Source: Rotaria socialis
Taxonomy: Eukaryota > Rotifera > Eurotatoria > Philodinida > Philodinidae
DNA length: 64,000 nt
Direction of reading: 5' to 3'
Assembly (NCBI GenBank): GCA_905331475.1
Contig: CAJNYU010004323.1
Location: forward strand, 1-64,000
Shown: positions 1 to 11,448 of the stretch, piece after piece
How the letters are laid out: every line of letters starts with the position of its first letter
How positions within the stretch are numbered: position 1 is the first letter of the stretch
Translations under genes and position numbers: made by a program
Notes under the pieces: model-generated
What the model was told of the DNA's origin: nothing
Seen by the model: the letters and a program-made list of their open reading frames with translations, nothing else
The model's database searches: none

Positions 1-149
1 CATGAAGGTTGTTTGAAAACATAACATTTATGATCCGTCCGATATTTCTTTAACTCGCTTAGAATGACGGACTAAGATACTCTTTAAATAGTCTGCTCTT
101 CATTTCCCTGAACATTTTTCTAACTATCGTTATTGTGAATACATTTAAA

Positions 150-1174
150 GTGCCAAAGAACTGCGAATGGAGTACTGATCTTCGAAAGTTAGTTTTAAAA
201 CATCATATGGATGGAGATTCAATTGGCACAATAGCAACAAAAGTTTTATTAGGTCGTTCTACGATTCATTACATTTTCAAAAAATGGCATCAAACTAAAC
301 TGGCTTAGTAATCAATCGTCAGGGCAGAGGACGTAAACGTAATACGACAAGTCGTGTTGATCGAATTATTCATCGCAAAATCATCTCAAATCGATGAAAG
401 AGTGCAGCTAATGTGGCCATTGAACTCAAAAATGAATGTGGAATTTCTATTATTCCTCAAACTATTAGAAATCGAATGCACGAAGCGGGGTACAGAGGGT
501 ATATCGCTCGGAAAAAACCACTTATAAAGGACTCAAATCGTTGGAAACGTATGCTGTGGGTTCGTCAACATTGGCTGAAGCCAAAACAATTTTGGGATTC
601 TATTCTTTGGTCTGATGAGAGTAAGTTTAATCTATTCGGCTCTAATGGGCGCCAGATAGTTTGGCGACAAACAAATGAATCTATGAAAAGAGAATGTCTT
701 AAACCTACAGTCAAATGTGGTGGAGGATCCGTGATGGTATGGGACTGTATGGCGGCTAGTGGCGTTGGAAATTTGGTACGGGTGGATGGAACTATGAATA
801 GAGAACAAAATGAAAAAATTCTGACCGAAAATGTGAAACAATCAGCAAAGATACTCAAATGCAATCATTTATTTTCCAGCAAGATAATGACCCGAAACAC
901 GGCTAAAACAATAAGTCAATGGTTCGTAAAAAATCAAATCAATACTCTCAAATGGCCCGCACAATCGCCCGACCTAAATCCTATCGAACACGCTTGGGAT
1001 GAGTTGGAGCGTCGCATGAAGCGCCATTCACCGAAAAACAAGGAGGAATTATGGATGATTTTGAAAAAAGAATGGAAAGGTATTGGACGAGATGTAACAT
1101 CAAGATTGGTGAACTCAATGTCGAAACGATTTCAAGAAGTTATGAAACATCGTGGTGGACCAATGCGTTATTAA
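150..1174 (+). pseudogene. Decayed Tc1/mariner transposase
   Basis: Cut-and-paste DDE transposase of the Tc1 type. The N-terminal half begins at a GTG that probably was the usual ATG before PKN. It encodes a first helix-turn-helix, a frame change near 295-305, a GRGRKR basic linker, then a stop (CGA to TGA) at about 394. From 413 a 253-codon open frame follows with WSDESKF (first catalytic Asp), the GGGSVMVW block and the AQSPDLNPIEHAWDELERR block carrying the third acidic residue. Between about 874 and 900 one base and then two bases are missing. The stretch that should read QQDNDPKH is therefore out of frame and the second catalytic Asp is lost although the downstream frame is regained. The copy cannot encode an active enzyme. 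I found no terminal inverted repeats. Family assignment is sure; element limits are not. Confidence 0.9.
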
Positions 1175-2480
1175 ATATTTTCTTTTAATCTGTAAATTTT
1201 TTTTATCAGACTTTGTAAATAAAATAAATATTTTATATATAGACGTATCGAAATAAAGATAATGATATCGAATGAATTTCTTTCTATACATGACATACGA
1301 TTCATAACAGAACGAAAGAATTTGTTTTTTTTCTGCACGAGAATATGTGTTTAAAAAGGCAAGGTCTAATCGTCTCGAAGGAATGCACTTATCGTTTATT
1401 GAAGTACATCATTTTGTAGAGAATTTAATTCTCTACAAGAGTATGTCCTTCAAAAAATTATTTGATCGTTTTTTACGATCGAAAAAACAAGATTGATGAA
1501 AGGCCTGCGAAAGAGCTCAAATGTAATTAGCTCTAATTAGTGTTATTTTCAATTAGATTTTAAAAGTAAATAGTATGGTTCGATTCAGCTATTTTTTCTC
1601 TATCGAATGATGTATGTTGAGTCAAGGGTTCATTTAGCCAAAACTAAAATATGTATGATTTTCCGGAAAACCGATAGTGACCTAGGTATTTCAAGATTTC
1701 GGAGGTTCCATCGATATTTTTCATTTGAAAAGTACACCAGCGTGTAGAAAACAATTTTTTCTATCGAATGAGATGTTATTCAGAATATTCTGGTTTCAAA
1801 TTAAGACGCTATGAAACGAATAATAAAAGTGTCCGAATAATTTTTTTTGCGCAGAAATCAATTGGTTTGTTGAAAATCTTTCAAAATTCATAAAATATCT
1901 TTTAAAAAAAAAACTTTTTTCTTTAATAATGAACTACAGATTCCGAGCTATCAAATGGTATGATGCAAGTCAAGAAAATATTCTTCCTTCATTCTGGAAT
2001 TTGCTTTACAAGAATAGTATCACAAGTGTCCAAATCATTTTTTTACATACTGTATATATATATATAGTTATTTTTACATGAATACTTGTCTTTGAAGTAA
2101 AGCTCCATTAACCTGTGCTTAGAAATTAACCAATATCGGCATCACATATCGTACTTATTAAAACTGTAATAATATGTGTGTTCTCATTCAATGCTGAAAA
2201 GTAATCAAACTCTTAAAGGGCAAATTAATGATTATATGTGAATTGAGCTCTTGCATTTTTCTCAACAAAAAAACTTACGATTGGTTTATGCCTTTAGGTA
2301 AAGCTACAGCAGGCTATGAAAATAATTGCTGTGAATAAATTACACTTGTTGATGATTTTCTTTCGCAAACAAGGGACATTAATGATTGAATGACGGAGAA
2401 TTTTGTGAATGGTAAGCCGTTTTTGTTTAAAAGATAAGTTAACTCATCGAGTTTTTGTTTTGTCAATGATATTCTTCCAA
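1175..2480. other. AT-rich stretch without recognisable gene
   Basis: No open frame or repeat that I can support. The right end may hold further degraded codons of the neurobeachin-like remnant that follows. Confidence 0.5.
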
Positions 2481-2491
2481 TAGTAGATGCA

Positions 2492-3716
2492 ATGCTTATC
2501 TTCGAAGAAAATGGTACGTGTGATCAACCAGTATCAACACTTGTTTCTCACGATGAACATTGGGCGGAAACATCACTAACTGGTCTCAATATTCTATTAA
2601 ATCTTCTGTCGCATTCCAATGTATTATTTTGTGGTCCAGCATCGGTTCGTATACATTCATTGTTAGATAGTCGTCCATTGAATAGTCGTGAAGAAGCTGC
2701 CTGTTTCTTATCAAATGTAAATAAAATCTTTTCGACTATACCACAATAAGAGGGATCTGATCATGTTGGATTTTTATTACCGATATGAAAACAATTATTG
2801 ATAAATCTTATGAAATTCTTCAAATGAGTGTTCAAATGCCAAACATACCATTACATCGTGCAACATCCATTGTATTAGATGATTTTTGTCAATATTGTCT
2901 ATCATCGAATAGTCAAGAATGAAATAGGTTCATTCAACGGCACATTGAACCACTCGCTGAACATTATCGCTCAATGTCGATACGACCATTTCATATGAAG
3001 ATGAAAATATATTGGAATAATTGTGATGAAATGATGATGCCAGGTATACATAAACGAAATCGGCAAATCGGCGAAAAAAAATTAAAATTTCAAGTAAGTC
3101 TACAACGATGTCGTTGGCAATATCAAAAGTCGTCATTCTGTAATTAAGAATCATATTATTGCACAATGGCGTCTTCGTCGTCGTACTGATCAGCAACGTA
3201 TCTTGCAACTAACTAAACAACGTCGTATACATTAATTGCTTGTTGAAAAAGAATGTAAGAATCGCGAAAAATATATTTATGTTGAACGCGATCCATGGTC
3301 AAATGAATGAAAGAATTCCTAACGAACGTCAGTGGATGTTATCCGACCGGGAAAATATACATCGTATGAGATGTAAACTTGTTGAAAATAACGAATTTAA
3401 TAAACATGAAGAAGCAAGTCGTTTACGAGATAATTTGGTTCTCTCAAGTTTGGTCGAAAACAGAAAAATATCAGCACATTTGGCGTCTTACTCCATTTCG
3501 ACATTTTTTCCTTCGACCAAACTTGAGAGAGCCGATAATTTAAGCATCGATTCGATAGATTAGTCACGTCAATCGTTACTTGAAGAAAGCTTTAAACATA
3601 AAAATCTATTGATCCAGCAAGAGATCTTACATGGAACTGTAATCGATGAGCAAGAACTTGCAACTGTTGCCAACGAAACACAATCGTTATTACTCGAGGA
3701 AAAAGAAAAAATGTAA
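2492..3716 (+). pseudogene. Remnant of a neurobeachin/LRBA-type BEACH gene
   Basis: Read across several frames, this stretch follows the part of neurobeachin/LRBA-family proteins that lies just before the PH-BEACH module. In order there are HDEHWAETSLTGLNILLNLL and VLFCGPASVRIHSLL (2545-2680), FCQYCLSS (about 2887), FIQRHIEPLAEHYRSM (from 2930), GIHKRNRQIGEKKLKFQ (about 3042-3092), a YVERDPWSNE block (about 3275), ERQWMLSDRENIHRMR, and NEFNKHEEASRLRDNLV (about 3393-3440). The equivalent family signature is WKL..xEN..RMR..LVPN..F..H.EAS.LRDNLG. In-frame stops (for example at 2747 and 2920) and frame changes show it is dead. The PH, BEACH and WD40 parts are absent. The family normally scaffolds membrane-protein trafficking. 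Family recognised by eye; the member is uncertain. Confidence 0.65.
3441..3529. repeat. Perfect 18-bp inverted repeat
   Basis: CTCTCAAGTTTGGTCGAA at 3441-3458 returns as its exact reverse complement at 3512-3529, with a 53-base loop. It lies at the 3' end of the BEACH-family remnant, directly after the conserved RLRDNL codons. Confidence 0.9.
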
Positions 3717-3761
3717 ATCGAACTTTTTATCAACTAATTATTCAGTTTTGATCATATATAG

Positions 3762-5022
3762 AAATCAAAATCGAGTGAGATATTATTCCATTGTACGAGC
3801 ACGTTTTCAGCCATAAGGAAGTAAATTCATGCTTTACACAGATTTTTGGAAAACCGATTATGTCCATTACGACGTGTTGGTAATAAGAATAATTACCCAA
3901 TCATACACACGCCTTTCTCTATATGATATCAATTTTACTGAACGCATTGTTAGCGCTTTGGTGTCTGGTTGGTGAATTCGGGTAGAACAAAGATACAATG
4001 GTGTTTATTGACTATAAAAGCAACCACAAAGTACAATTTGTTTTGTATCGATATAAGAATTGCAGAGACAGAAATGGATTATTCAATAATTACTGGATTA
4101 GAAGATTTACTCGTAGAAACTTTGATGGAAATCTTTATTTATTTTACAGCTGGTGAAATTTTATTTGTTATTCTCTCAATTAAATAATCGTCTTAATTTA
4201 ATTCTCAAAACATTACCCAATTTGGTTCTTGTGATACGCAAAGATTTCGATCCTTCTGTTATTTCTTTCTTCTACTCATTTAATAAAATTTTCGTGAAGT
4301 TTTCTCACTCAGATATAAGTTGTAAGTGTCAATCCCATTCTATAAACGGTGGTAATCGTTTGTTTGAAATTTATCCAGCATTGGATAGTGAAATGTGTTT
4401 TAATTATTTGAATCAGATCGAAAACATAATTCGTCCTGATATTTCTTCTCAATTACAATCATTAGTTTTAGCAGCTACTTCTCCTCAACTAGCACAACTC
4501 ATATTTCGTGGTGAATTTCCTAGTTTAAGAATTTGTCATCTTGGTTAATGCAAACCACTCGATCTTCCATTAACGATGCCTATTCAACAGCGGCGCTTCA
4601 GTCAATTAACTATACGAAAGCAAAATGGTTATGATTTGAAAACGATTTTATTGATTTGTTCTACTTTGATCTATCTTGATTTCTCATGTGATAATGAGAT
4701 TCCTCCATTTATTTTCAGCGCCGGTTGCTTTCCATCTATGAAATGTCTTCGACTTGGTCGCATTGAAAATTTCTTTTTTCACAATGGTCAATTCAACTTC
4801 CTTCTCTCACTCTTTCCAAATCTTCTACAATTCTATTTCACTGCTGATCAATGTCGTGAACATGTTGAAATAATCAACTTCAGAGAAATTGCGGATTATC
4901 TACGCTATCAATGTCCATTATTAAAAATAATAATTTTACGTATCTATATGCAAGAATGTATGCGTTCTTCGTATTATATAGGCAGTTTTAAGGAAATTTC
5001 CGAGATGAATTCTCTTTTCAGG
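3762..5022. repeat. Segmental duplication, left block, copy A
   Basis: This block matches 27125-29603 in the same orientation, apart from a transposon present only in the other copy. Shared landmarks include TTGTACGAGCACG, the GACGTGTTGGTAATAAG site (3871-3887) and the whole F-box-like reading region. Similarity stops near CTCTTTTCAG at 5022. In the other copy the next shared sequence is the right block, which here only starts at 13290. Confidence 0.85.
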
Positions 5023-5112
5023 TACATCTGTAAATGTGATTCGCGCCTAATGATTACTTCGCATGGTTTTATTCAGCATCATGTTTTTACGCGGCGATAT
5101 TTTCGTCCTTAG
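4074..5112 (+). pseudogene. F-box/leucine-rich-like pseudogene, copy A
   Basis: From ATG at 4074 the reading begins MDYSIITGLEDLLVETLMEI, which resembles an F-box (hydrophobic LxDLPxExLxxIFxYL pattern). It continues with NNRLNLILKTLPNL and a long region with spaced leucines typical of the large F-box families of bdelloids. A frame change is needed near 4160 and a TAA interrupts the frame at 4546-4548. After that the frame runs on to a stop at 5110-5112. F-box proteins normally bring substrates to SCF ubiquitin ligases. The copy at 28713 shares the family but has different lesions. This copy keeps about 30 codons after 5022 that the other copy lacks. F-box assignment is moderate because the domain is degraded. 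Confidence 0.6.
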
Positions 5113-5478
5113 TCTTGATCATTATATGCAAATACCAGATCTGTTTTTCACTGACATGCCATTCATATGATTTTTTTGATGATTTTATTCAAATAAAATT
5201 TGGAAATGGAAGAGAAAATTTAATGAAATAAAGGAACGTTGTTTAGTGATAGCGCGTGGGTGTGGTTTTGAACTATCGATTGGAAAATTAACTGCCTCAT
5301 TTAAATCTTCAGCTTAAATCTTGCGGATTTGTGGGTGGGATTGTGGCTAGGGTGCTTGAATTGCCCGTATACGTTTTGTTTTCATCCAACCAGAGCGTAA
5401 CTCAGACCCAAATATCATACGCCCTGTCGTTTGAAAAATTTTTAAGAAAGGATTTGAAATCTATTGTAAATCATTCAT
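5113..5478. other. Intergenic, between F-box remnant and acyltransferase
   Basis: No gene seen. It presumably holds the 3' untranslated region of the minus-strand acyltransferase. Confidence 0.4.
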
Positions 5479-6813
5479 TTATTTGACATTCAAAAAATCT
5501 TCTTGTATATCTTTTTGCCAGGCTGCTAAAAATTTTTCTTTAATTTCTCCTTGTGGAATTCTAAAAGATATTTCAACACCTCCATTATCTTTGATCCAAT
5601 TCCCATCTTCTAATTTAACAGGATTTAAATGAAATATTCGAAAATAATATTTAAAAATTCCCATCGTATGAAATCGACATTGATTTTTCATACCAAAATC
5701 AACTAGATTAGACCAATCATATTTAAAGTTTGAATTAAATACAACTTCATCTTTATCCCAAACAAAATTAACATTTCCATCTTTTTTAAATTGTCTCATC
5801 AATACATTAGCTGAAGTTACCCATTTTTTAAGAAAATCTTCTTGACGCGTTATTTTAATTAATTGTCGAATGGTTTTTGCAATACTCGATAAAGAACAAG
5901 GATTAGGAAAATCCGAAGATAATGGTTGCATTATTGCATTAGCTACATAACCTTTAGGTGTCAATGAATCAGTAACACCTCGATAATTAACATAAATATA
6001 AGCACGCCGGATACATTCATCTCGATTGATCAATAAATGTTTATTCATTAAAAAAATGATGTAAGCACAAAGTGCATCATGTGTTGTTATTTCATTACTA
6101 TCACCAGCAAGCATACGTAATTTAGCAAGTTGTTCAGAAGAGAATGGCATACTAATGGGATCAGTTTCTGTGTGTTCTTTAGCAAGACGAGCTAAGATAG
6201 TTTCTTTTTTATCGGTATTTCGATATAATTTCAACACAGGTAAACAAGAAAAGTCAGGATCTTCTTTGTCTAATAGATGTCGTTCAAAAACTGGACGAGG
6301 AAAAATAGGTTCAAGATTTTGATAGATTTGTGAAAGATCATTGTGAAAATGAACAATCGAATTAGCATCACCAGCCATATGACAAAAACTTGTGCCGAGA
6401 ACATATTCATCGCTACGAATCAAACGTGTTACTTTAAATCGAAGAAGTGGCTCGATTTCTGGTTTATATAGAGTTGAATCAATAAATGGTTTAATTAATT
6501 TCATATCATCGACTATAACAGGAAGGTTGGGCCATCGTTCGAGTTCATCATTTTCAATGTAAGTAAATGGAATAGAATTATCAGAAAATTCAATGAAATA
6601 TCGATCATCACTTTCGACAATTATACGTCCAGTTAAAATTGGCCAAAACGACAGCGTACGACTCAGAGCATCGCGTAATCGATCAATATCGAGTGATAGG
6701 TAAACAAAAATATTATCGACACCGCTAAATATTAAATCTGTACTGAGTACTTTTATTCGACGACCATTTCCTGTTGGCGAAGATGCATCAATAAATGAAG
6801 TCATCTTGAACAC
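5479..6813 (-). CDS. BAHD/transferase-family acyltransferase (HXXXD type)
   Basis: A single-exon protein of 444 residues, the usual length for the BAHD-type transferase family, which moves acyl groups from acyl-CoA to alcohol or amine acceptors in the cytosol. The catalytic HXXXD motif is HMAGD at residues 145-149, preceded by the VLGTSFC strand. The N-terminal block SRTLSFWPILTGRI (about 51-64) is also family-like. The structural DFGWG motif is present only as a degraded VDFGMKN near residue 385. This means folding near the CoA channel may differ, or the acceptor may be unusual. The substrate cannot be told. Such enzymes are mainly known from plants and fungi and are rare in animals, so acquisition by horizontal transfer is a reasonable inference. 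The first Met is followed by a second at codon 4; either could be used. Confidence 0.85.
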   Translation of the reverse strand: MFKMTSFIDASSPTGNGRRIKVLSTDLIFSGVDNIFVYLSLDIDRLRDALSRTLSFWPILTGRIIVESDDRYFIEFSDNSIPFTYIENDELERWPNLPVIVDDMKLIKPFIDSTLYKPEIEPLLRFKVTRLIRSDEYVLGTSFCHMAGDANSIVHFHNDLSQIYQNLEPIFPRPVFERHLLDKEDPDFSCLPVLKLYRNTDKKETILARLAKEHTETDPISMPFSSEQLAKLRMLAGDSNEITTHDALCAYIIFLMNKHLLINRDECIRRAYIYVNYRGVTDSLTPKGYVANAIMQPLSSDFPNPCSLSSIAKTIRQLIKITRQEDFLKKWVTSANVLMRQFKKDGNVNFVWDKDEVVFNSNFKYDWSNLVDFGMKNQCRFHTMGIFKYYFRIFHLNPVKLEDGNWIKDNGGVEISFRIPQGEIKEKFLAAWQKDIQEDFLNVK

Positions 6814-7664
6814 TTCTATTTATTGATCTTCAGAGATAAATATTTCGAAATTAATAATATCATTTCAACACAGTAAGATGATAATAGTTGTGGAGAGGAG
6901 GAAGGAAAAGAACACATTTGTTTCTTATTGGTGCTTCTTTCAAGTCAAAATCGTGGAAGATGACGTTAGATACTAATCTATATTTTATTTGCCGTATAGT
7001 GTTAGAAGGATTACAAGACTTCTTTCCCTTTGAATTGATAGTAGATGAACTTCTCGTCTGTGAGTGAGTACGGCGCCAATAGACACCTCTAGTCACACCC
7101 ATACTCTTAATAATGCTTCAAAATGTAACAAGTGTTCGCATTATTGATTGTTCATAACAGTCGTATTCCAGTGATTTTAGATTCGAACAGTTCATTACTG
7201 TGCAAGATCAATACTATTTGTGACGACTGTAGTATAGAATACAGGCTACGCACGTATTTAAAAAAAACATTTCATTGATTAGTGTCGCTCCGTGCAGCAA
7301 AAACTACGGAAACCTTCTTAGGTTTCGATACCTTTTTTTTGGGTGATCTGATCAAGAAAAAGTAGAAATAAAAAAAGTTGTAACATCTGTTATCGAAAAG
7401 AGGAACCTGCAAATCAAACTTGAATTGAAAAATTGTTAAAACAAGTATCATGTGTATATTATGATTACACGCTCTTTGAAACAGAAGCATAAATTTCAAT
7501 TCAAGACTATGTTAGCATCGACTGATTATCAGAGATCGAAAAATTCACTTCAAACATGAAAATGCAGTGCAGAAAAAAACAAACGAACATAATTGACAAA
7601 CTGTCAGACGCTCATCTATATACAACATCTTCGTATGAAAACTGTATAGACATTGTTTTCACAG
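6814..7664. other. Intergenic, no supported gene
   Basis: Upstream side of the acyltransferase gene and downstream side of the YbaK-like gene. Open frames here are short and without recognisable motifs. Confidence 0.45.
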
Positions 7665-8162
7665 TTATTTATCGGTCGAAAATGAGAACACCTCTGCATT
7701 TACTATCTTTAGATAATCTGCTACTTGCATTACAATAGATTCGGTTAGTAGACCAGCATTGAACGCGATCTTCTCGTTCTTGATAATACTCTCGTCAATG
7801 AAGAGATCAAACGCAAGGATCGGACGACCAAACGGAGGCACACTACCAGGTACTAATCCTGTTAATTGAAATAGTTCGTTATTAGTGGCAAAGCGAAGTT
7901 TTTTTGTATTAAAACGTTCCTTAATCTTCTTCCAATCACACTTTTTTGCTGCACTTAATACAAACAGATGAAACTGATCGTCAACTTTCAGGAGAAGAGC
8001 TTTTCCGTCAATAGATAAATCCTCACCACGCGCTAATGACGATTCTTCTGATGTGCAGGTCGCTTGATGCTGTATTTGCCGATGGATAATGCACTTTTCA
8101 TTTAAATACGAGCATAATGCTTCAAAAACATTATTTGTGAAGGCGAGAGAATTGTTGGCCAT
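7665..8162 (-). CDS. YbaK/ProRS-editing-domain protein
   Basis: A single-exon protein of 165 residues, the size of free-standing YbaK/ProX-type aminoacyl-tRNA deacylases, which clear mischarged tRNA. The hallmark loop GLVPGSVPPFG is at residues 102-112, and SLARGEDLSIDGKALLLK (42-59) matches the family's strand with a conserved lysine. DLFIDESI (119-126) fits the FVDESL-like strand before the C-terminal helix. No tRNA-synthetase domain is attached. The start ATG at 8162 is the only good one. It lies head-to-tail with the BAHD-like gene on the same strand, 851 bases apart, so they are probably independent transcripts. Family members are common in bacteria and sporadic in eukaryotes. The acyl-tRNA specificity is unknown. 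Confidence 0.85.
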   Translation of the reverse strand: MANNSLAFTNNVFEALCSYLNEKCIIHRQIQHQATCTSEESSLARGEDLSIDGKALLLKVDDQFHLFVLSAAKKCDWKKIKERFNTKKLRFATNNELFQLTGLVPGSVPPFGRPILAFDLFIDESIIKNEKIAFNAGLLTESIVMQVADYLKIVNAEVFSFSTDK

Positions 8163-9207
8163 GCAAATCTAAAATACGTAATGTCTAGTGCATCGAAACC
8201 AAGGAGGGCAAAGTGAGACTCGTACGCCTGAAGTAGAGTGAAAGCACAGATACAGACGGATTACAATGGGAGTACGGCGAGGGCGTAGTGGAAGTACAGA
8301 AGATATCAACTTCAGCTATATTCCAGGAGTAGGGGGAGCTTTGCTTTTTCCTCCTTGATCGAAATGTATTCTCTGAATGGTTGCTTATTACTAGTTATAC
8401 TTGATCGATATGCAGGGATTCGACGAGCGTGGGACGTATGTGGGGAGGGGTTCGAAGTGCTTACTTTTGAAAATTAACCAATACAGCTTAAATCCGTTTT
8501 CAGCTTTCACGTGTTCCATTAAAGGTAGCATCACAATTTGAACAAAATCATACTCTTACTTCAAAATCCTCAATTTAGCAAAACTTTCGAGCTTTTCCAA
8601 CTTTAACTATTCATAATGCTCATTAGTTTTCGAAGTGTAATAAAACAAGCCTTTGCGGCCATAGAATCTGTCTTCTCGAATTGTACAACCCTATTAAGCA
8701 GTTAACTGCAAGGGCACATGATAACGATTTGAAATTATGGGTATTGCAAATTAATTCTCAACATTGAGAGCTCTTTACATTTACGCAGAATATCTCTCAA
8801 AAAGTCAAGACCTACTATTTATATTAAAGAAGTGCTGGCCTTTAAAATTCATTTGGTTATTAACAGATTTTCAGGCTATAGTTAAGCATATTAAAAAAGT
8901 TTGTTAGTGTAGCCCCTTTGGGACTAAAGTGTGGAACTCGCATAGATCCCTTAGACTTACTGAAATAATTCAAAATAGTTCATGTGAAAAATCTTTGTAA
9001 CGTGGGAGGGATGGGGAGCCGCAAAAAATCTCACTTTTAAACTTACACTCACCATTTTCTTCGAAAATATATGTGAGTTCCACAAAAATGACGACTAATG
9101 AATAAAATTAAAAGAACGAAGTGCTTACAACGATTTTAAAATAATTACAGAGTAAAAAATGTGGCTTTGTTAAAAACTACACCCAGAACTGGCCTGAAAA
9201 ATAGTCA
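8163..9207. other. Intergenic, no supported gene
   Basis: Nothing recognisable apart from short open frames. Ends at the duplicated flank of the poly-G element. Confidence 0.45.
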
Positions 9208-9215
9208 CCAATCAG

Positions 9216-9248
9216 TAGGGGCGTAACTAGCGGGGTCTCTGAGGGCCT

Positions 9249-9305
<57 letters not shown>

Positions 9306-9375
9306 AAATAGGGGGGGGTATGTGGGTCTCAGCCGCCCCCCCCCCCCTACAATTTTTTTTCTGCTGACGCCCCTA
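9216..9375. mobile_element. hAT-like MITE with a 55-base poly-G core
   Basis: A 160-bp element with terminal inverted repeats TAGGGGCG (9216-9223) and CGCCCCTA (9368-9375). It is flanked by CCAATCAG (9208-9215) and CCATTCAC (9376-9383), an imperfect 8-bp target-site duplication (6 of 8). The interior has an uninterrupted run of G at 9250-9304, then a G-rich and a C-rich segment. TAGGGGCG-type ends and an 8-bp duplication are hAT features. No coding capacity. Confidence 0.65.
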
Positions 9376-9662
9376 CCATTCACATCTGTCTGATTCTTAA
9401 TGGCCTGCGTATTTTATGATAATATCATTCCCTCAGAGTAGTCATCTCTAAAATACAAACCGTAGAGTGTCGAAGGAGTGAACGAGAAGCTATAAATTAA
9501 TATTTTCAATCACTCTTACTTTTTTAGTGATTTTTATACATACTTTTTCTCAGCTATGTGATTCATTCTTTTTATGACGAATATGTTGTATCTGATAAGA
9601 ACGCAAATATTTCTGAGTCGATTGGAAAGTGCCACAAATCGAATATATGATACAGTTTTGAT

Positions 9663-9758
9663 TAGGGATGCACCAATTCCAATTCCTACTCCAACCACTT
9701 CCGATCAATTCCAATTCCGACTAATACCAAGTCAAGAATTGAAATTGGTGGATCCCTA
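9663..9758. mobile_element. 96-bp hAT MITE with perfect target-site duplication
   Basis: Starts TAGGGATGCACCAATTCC and ends with the near-complement (inverted repeats of about 23 bp with two mismatches). It is flanked on both sides by GTTTTGAT (9655-9662 and 9759-9766), a perfect 8-bp duplication. This is diagnostic of a non-autonomous hAT element and suggests a fairly recent insertion. Confidence 0.9.
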
Positions 9759-10172
9759 GTTTTGATTAACTTTACTTCCGATTCCAACATGCTACAAAGA
9801 AAACTGATAAGAAGCACAATGACATTGAAAATTTTAACTCAATAGGTGGGTGCGTGACTTTCATTCTATATTTTTTCCAACTTGGTGACACCTGAGGAAA
9901 AAATGTTAATGCTCGCAACCTGGCTGAAAATTTTCAGCAAAATGATTAGCCATTGATTTTTTTATTGATTTTAGCTTCAGTCTTTTTTGAAATGAGTAAA
10001 CGATTTTGTGGGTGTTATCTACGCAATGGAAGGATGAAAGAAAATCTTAATACAATGCGACAGTGGAAAAATCCAGGAATGAAAATCAGTAAGCAATAAA
10101 TAGAGGTGCTTATCACTTGTGGAATCAGCAATCATTTCGTCTCTTTTCAGCTTTAGGATTCCCAAGGTTTAG

Positions 10173-11448
10173 ATGTCTTCACTCGTATTCTCACAAAAGT
10201 ATGTGCCCGAATTCAAGAGATACAAGTTCAGTCAAAGCGTACGTGATGCAGTCAGGAAGTACACGCTTATAAATAAACCGGACAATCATCATGGGTTATT
10301 GGCCATTCTTTCCGACTGGGCGATCATTATTTTTTGTGTTGTAGTGTCACAATATGTGTACAACTATATTCATATGCGTTTCGTTTGGATGTTTGCTTAT
10401 TTTTTGGCTACCTGTGTCATTGGCGCACGACAACGTGGTTTAGCTCGGGGTTTACATGAAGCAACCCACGGTTGTTTTGCTAGCAATCAATATTTGAATT
10501 TTTTTCTTGGTACATTCTGTTCGGGTTATGTCGTATTTCAAAGTTTTTGTGGCTACCAAGCATCACATGTCAGAAATCATCATCCATACCTAGGCACTGA
10601 TCGAGACCCTGATTATGTACATAGGACATGATTATAAAATTTTCTTGCAAAAACTAACTTTTCTTTGTAGCAAGGATTGAAAGAAAACGGGATATGTGGT
10701 GTTCATAGAACAAGAGCCCATGTTGAACGTTATTTGCTGAGTTTATTATGGCCCATTGCTTCACTGAAGTATTTTATGTATTTAATCAAATATCGTATTT
10801 GGACAAAAGTAAATGATTGATAGAAATGAAAATTCTAACATTGAACTATTTCAGGATGATGATAATCGCGAAACGTTGCTGCGAAGTGTCTATCTGATCA
10901 TGCTTACGACAATCTTTCTCTACAGTGGACGCAGTTCGCTACTTTTATTCTATTGGATTATTCCTTACTTCACTACCCATATGTGGATTGGATCATTGAT
11001 TGAGCTTATGGAGCACTATCCTATGGTAATCTAGCGGTAAATTGAAGAGTAGTTAGTTTCTATGTTTTTAATATAGATTGAGACCGCTCCTCGTATTGAT
11101 ATATACCTGACACGAAATCGTTTTTGTGGATGGCTTTGGAATTTTTTCCTTGGTGTACATAATGAAAGCTACCATCTCGTAAGTTGCTTCCCGTCTCTTC
11201 TTTCTAATCTACAATTTTTGCTTGAGTCTATTTTAGATTCACCATTTGTTTCCGAAAGTACCCGAGTGGGAATATCATAATGTTCATCGTATATTGATGA
11301 CAGATGTGACGTATGCTAGCCTTCACAAGAAGTCGGTCAGTAGTTTTTAAATTCAACTGTCGAACCGTTTCAGATGATATTGTACTTTTCTTTGTAGGGC
11401 TGGAAAAATCTCATGAAAGAAATAATACAAGTTGACGAGGAACAATAA
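10173..11448 (+). CDS. Membrane fatty-acid desaturase, six exons
   Basis: Exons 10173-10616, 10671-10808, 10855-11025, 11077-11178, 11237-11335 and 11398-11448 join in phase through GT-AG introns of 46-62 nt to give 334 residues. The three iron-binding histidine boxes are present: HEATHG (H95-H99), HVRNHH (132-137) and HLIHH (284-288). Hydrophobic spans flank them (about 45-82, 108-125 and 215-250). The product should be a di-iron, oxygen-dependent desaturase or hydroxylase of the endoplasmic reticulum membrane. The GARQRGLARGLHEATHG block resembles bacterial and cyanobacterial-type enzymes more than animal front-end desaturases, since there is no cytochrome b5 domain. Substrate and regiochemistry cannot be read from sequence. 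AATAAA at 11444-11449 overlaps the stop codon; another A-rich signal lies further on. Bdelloids are known to carry expanded, partly foreign desaturase sets. Confidence 0.88.

Noticed and set aside
9177-9383. Minus-strand frame with a long proline run
   Set aside because: It is the translation of the poly-G MITE, not a gene.
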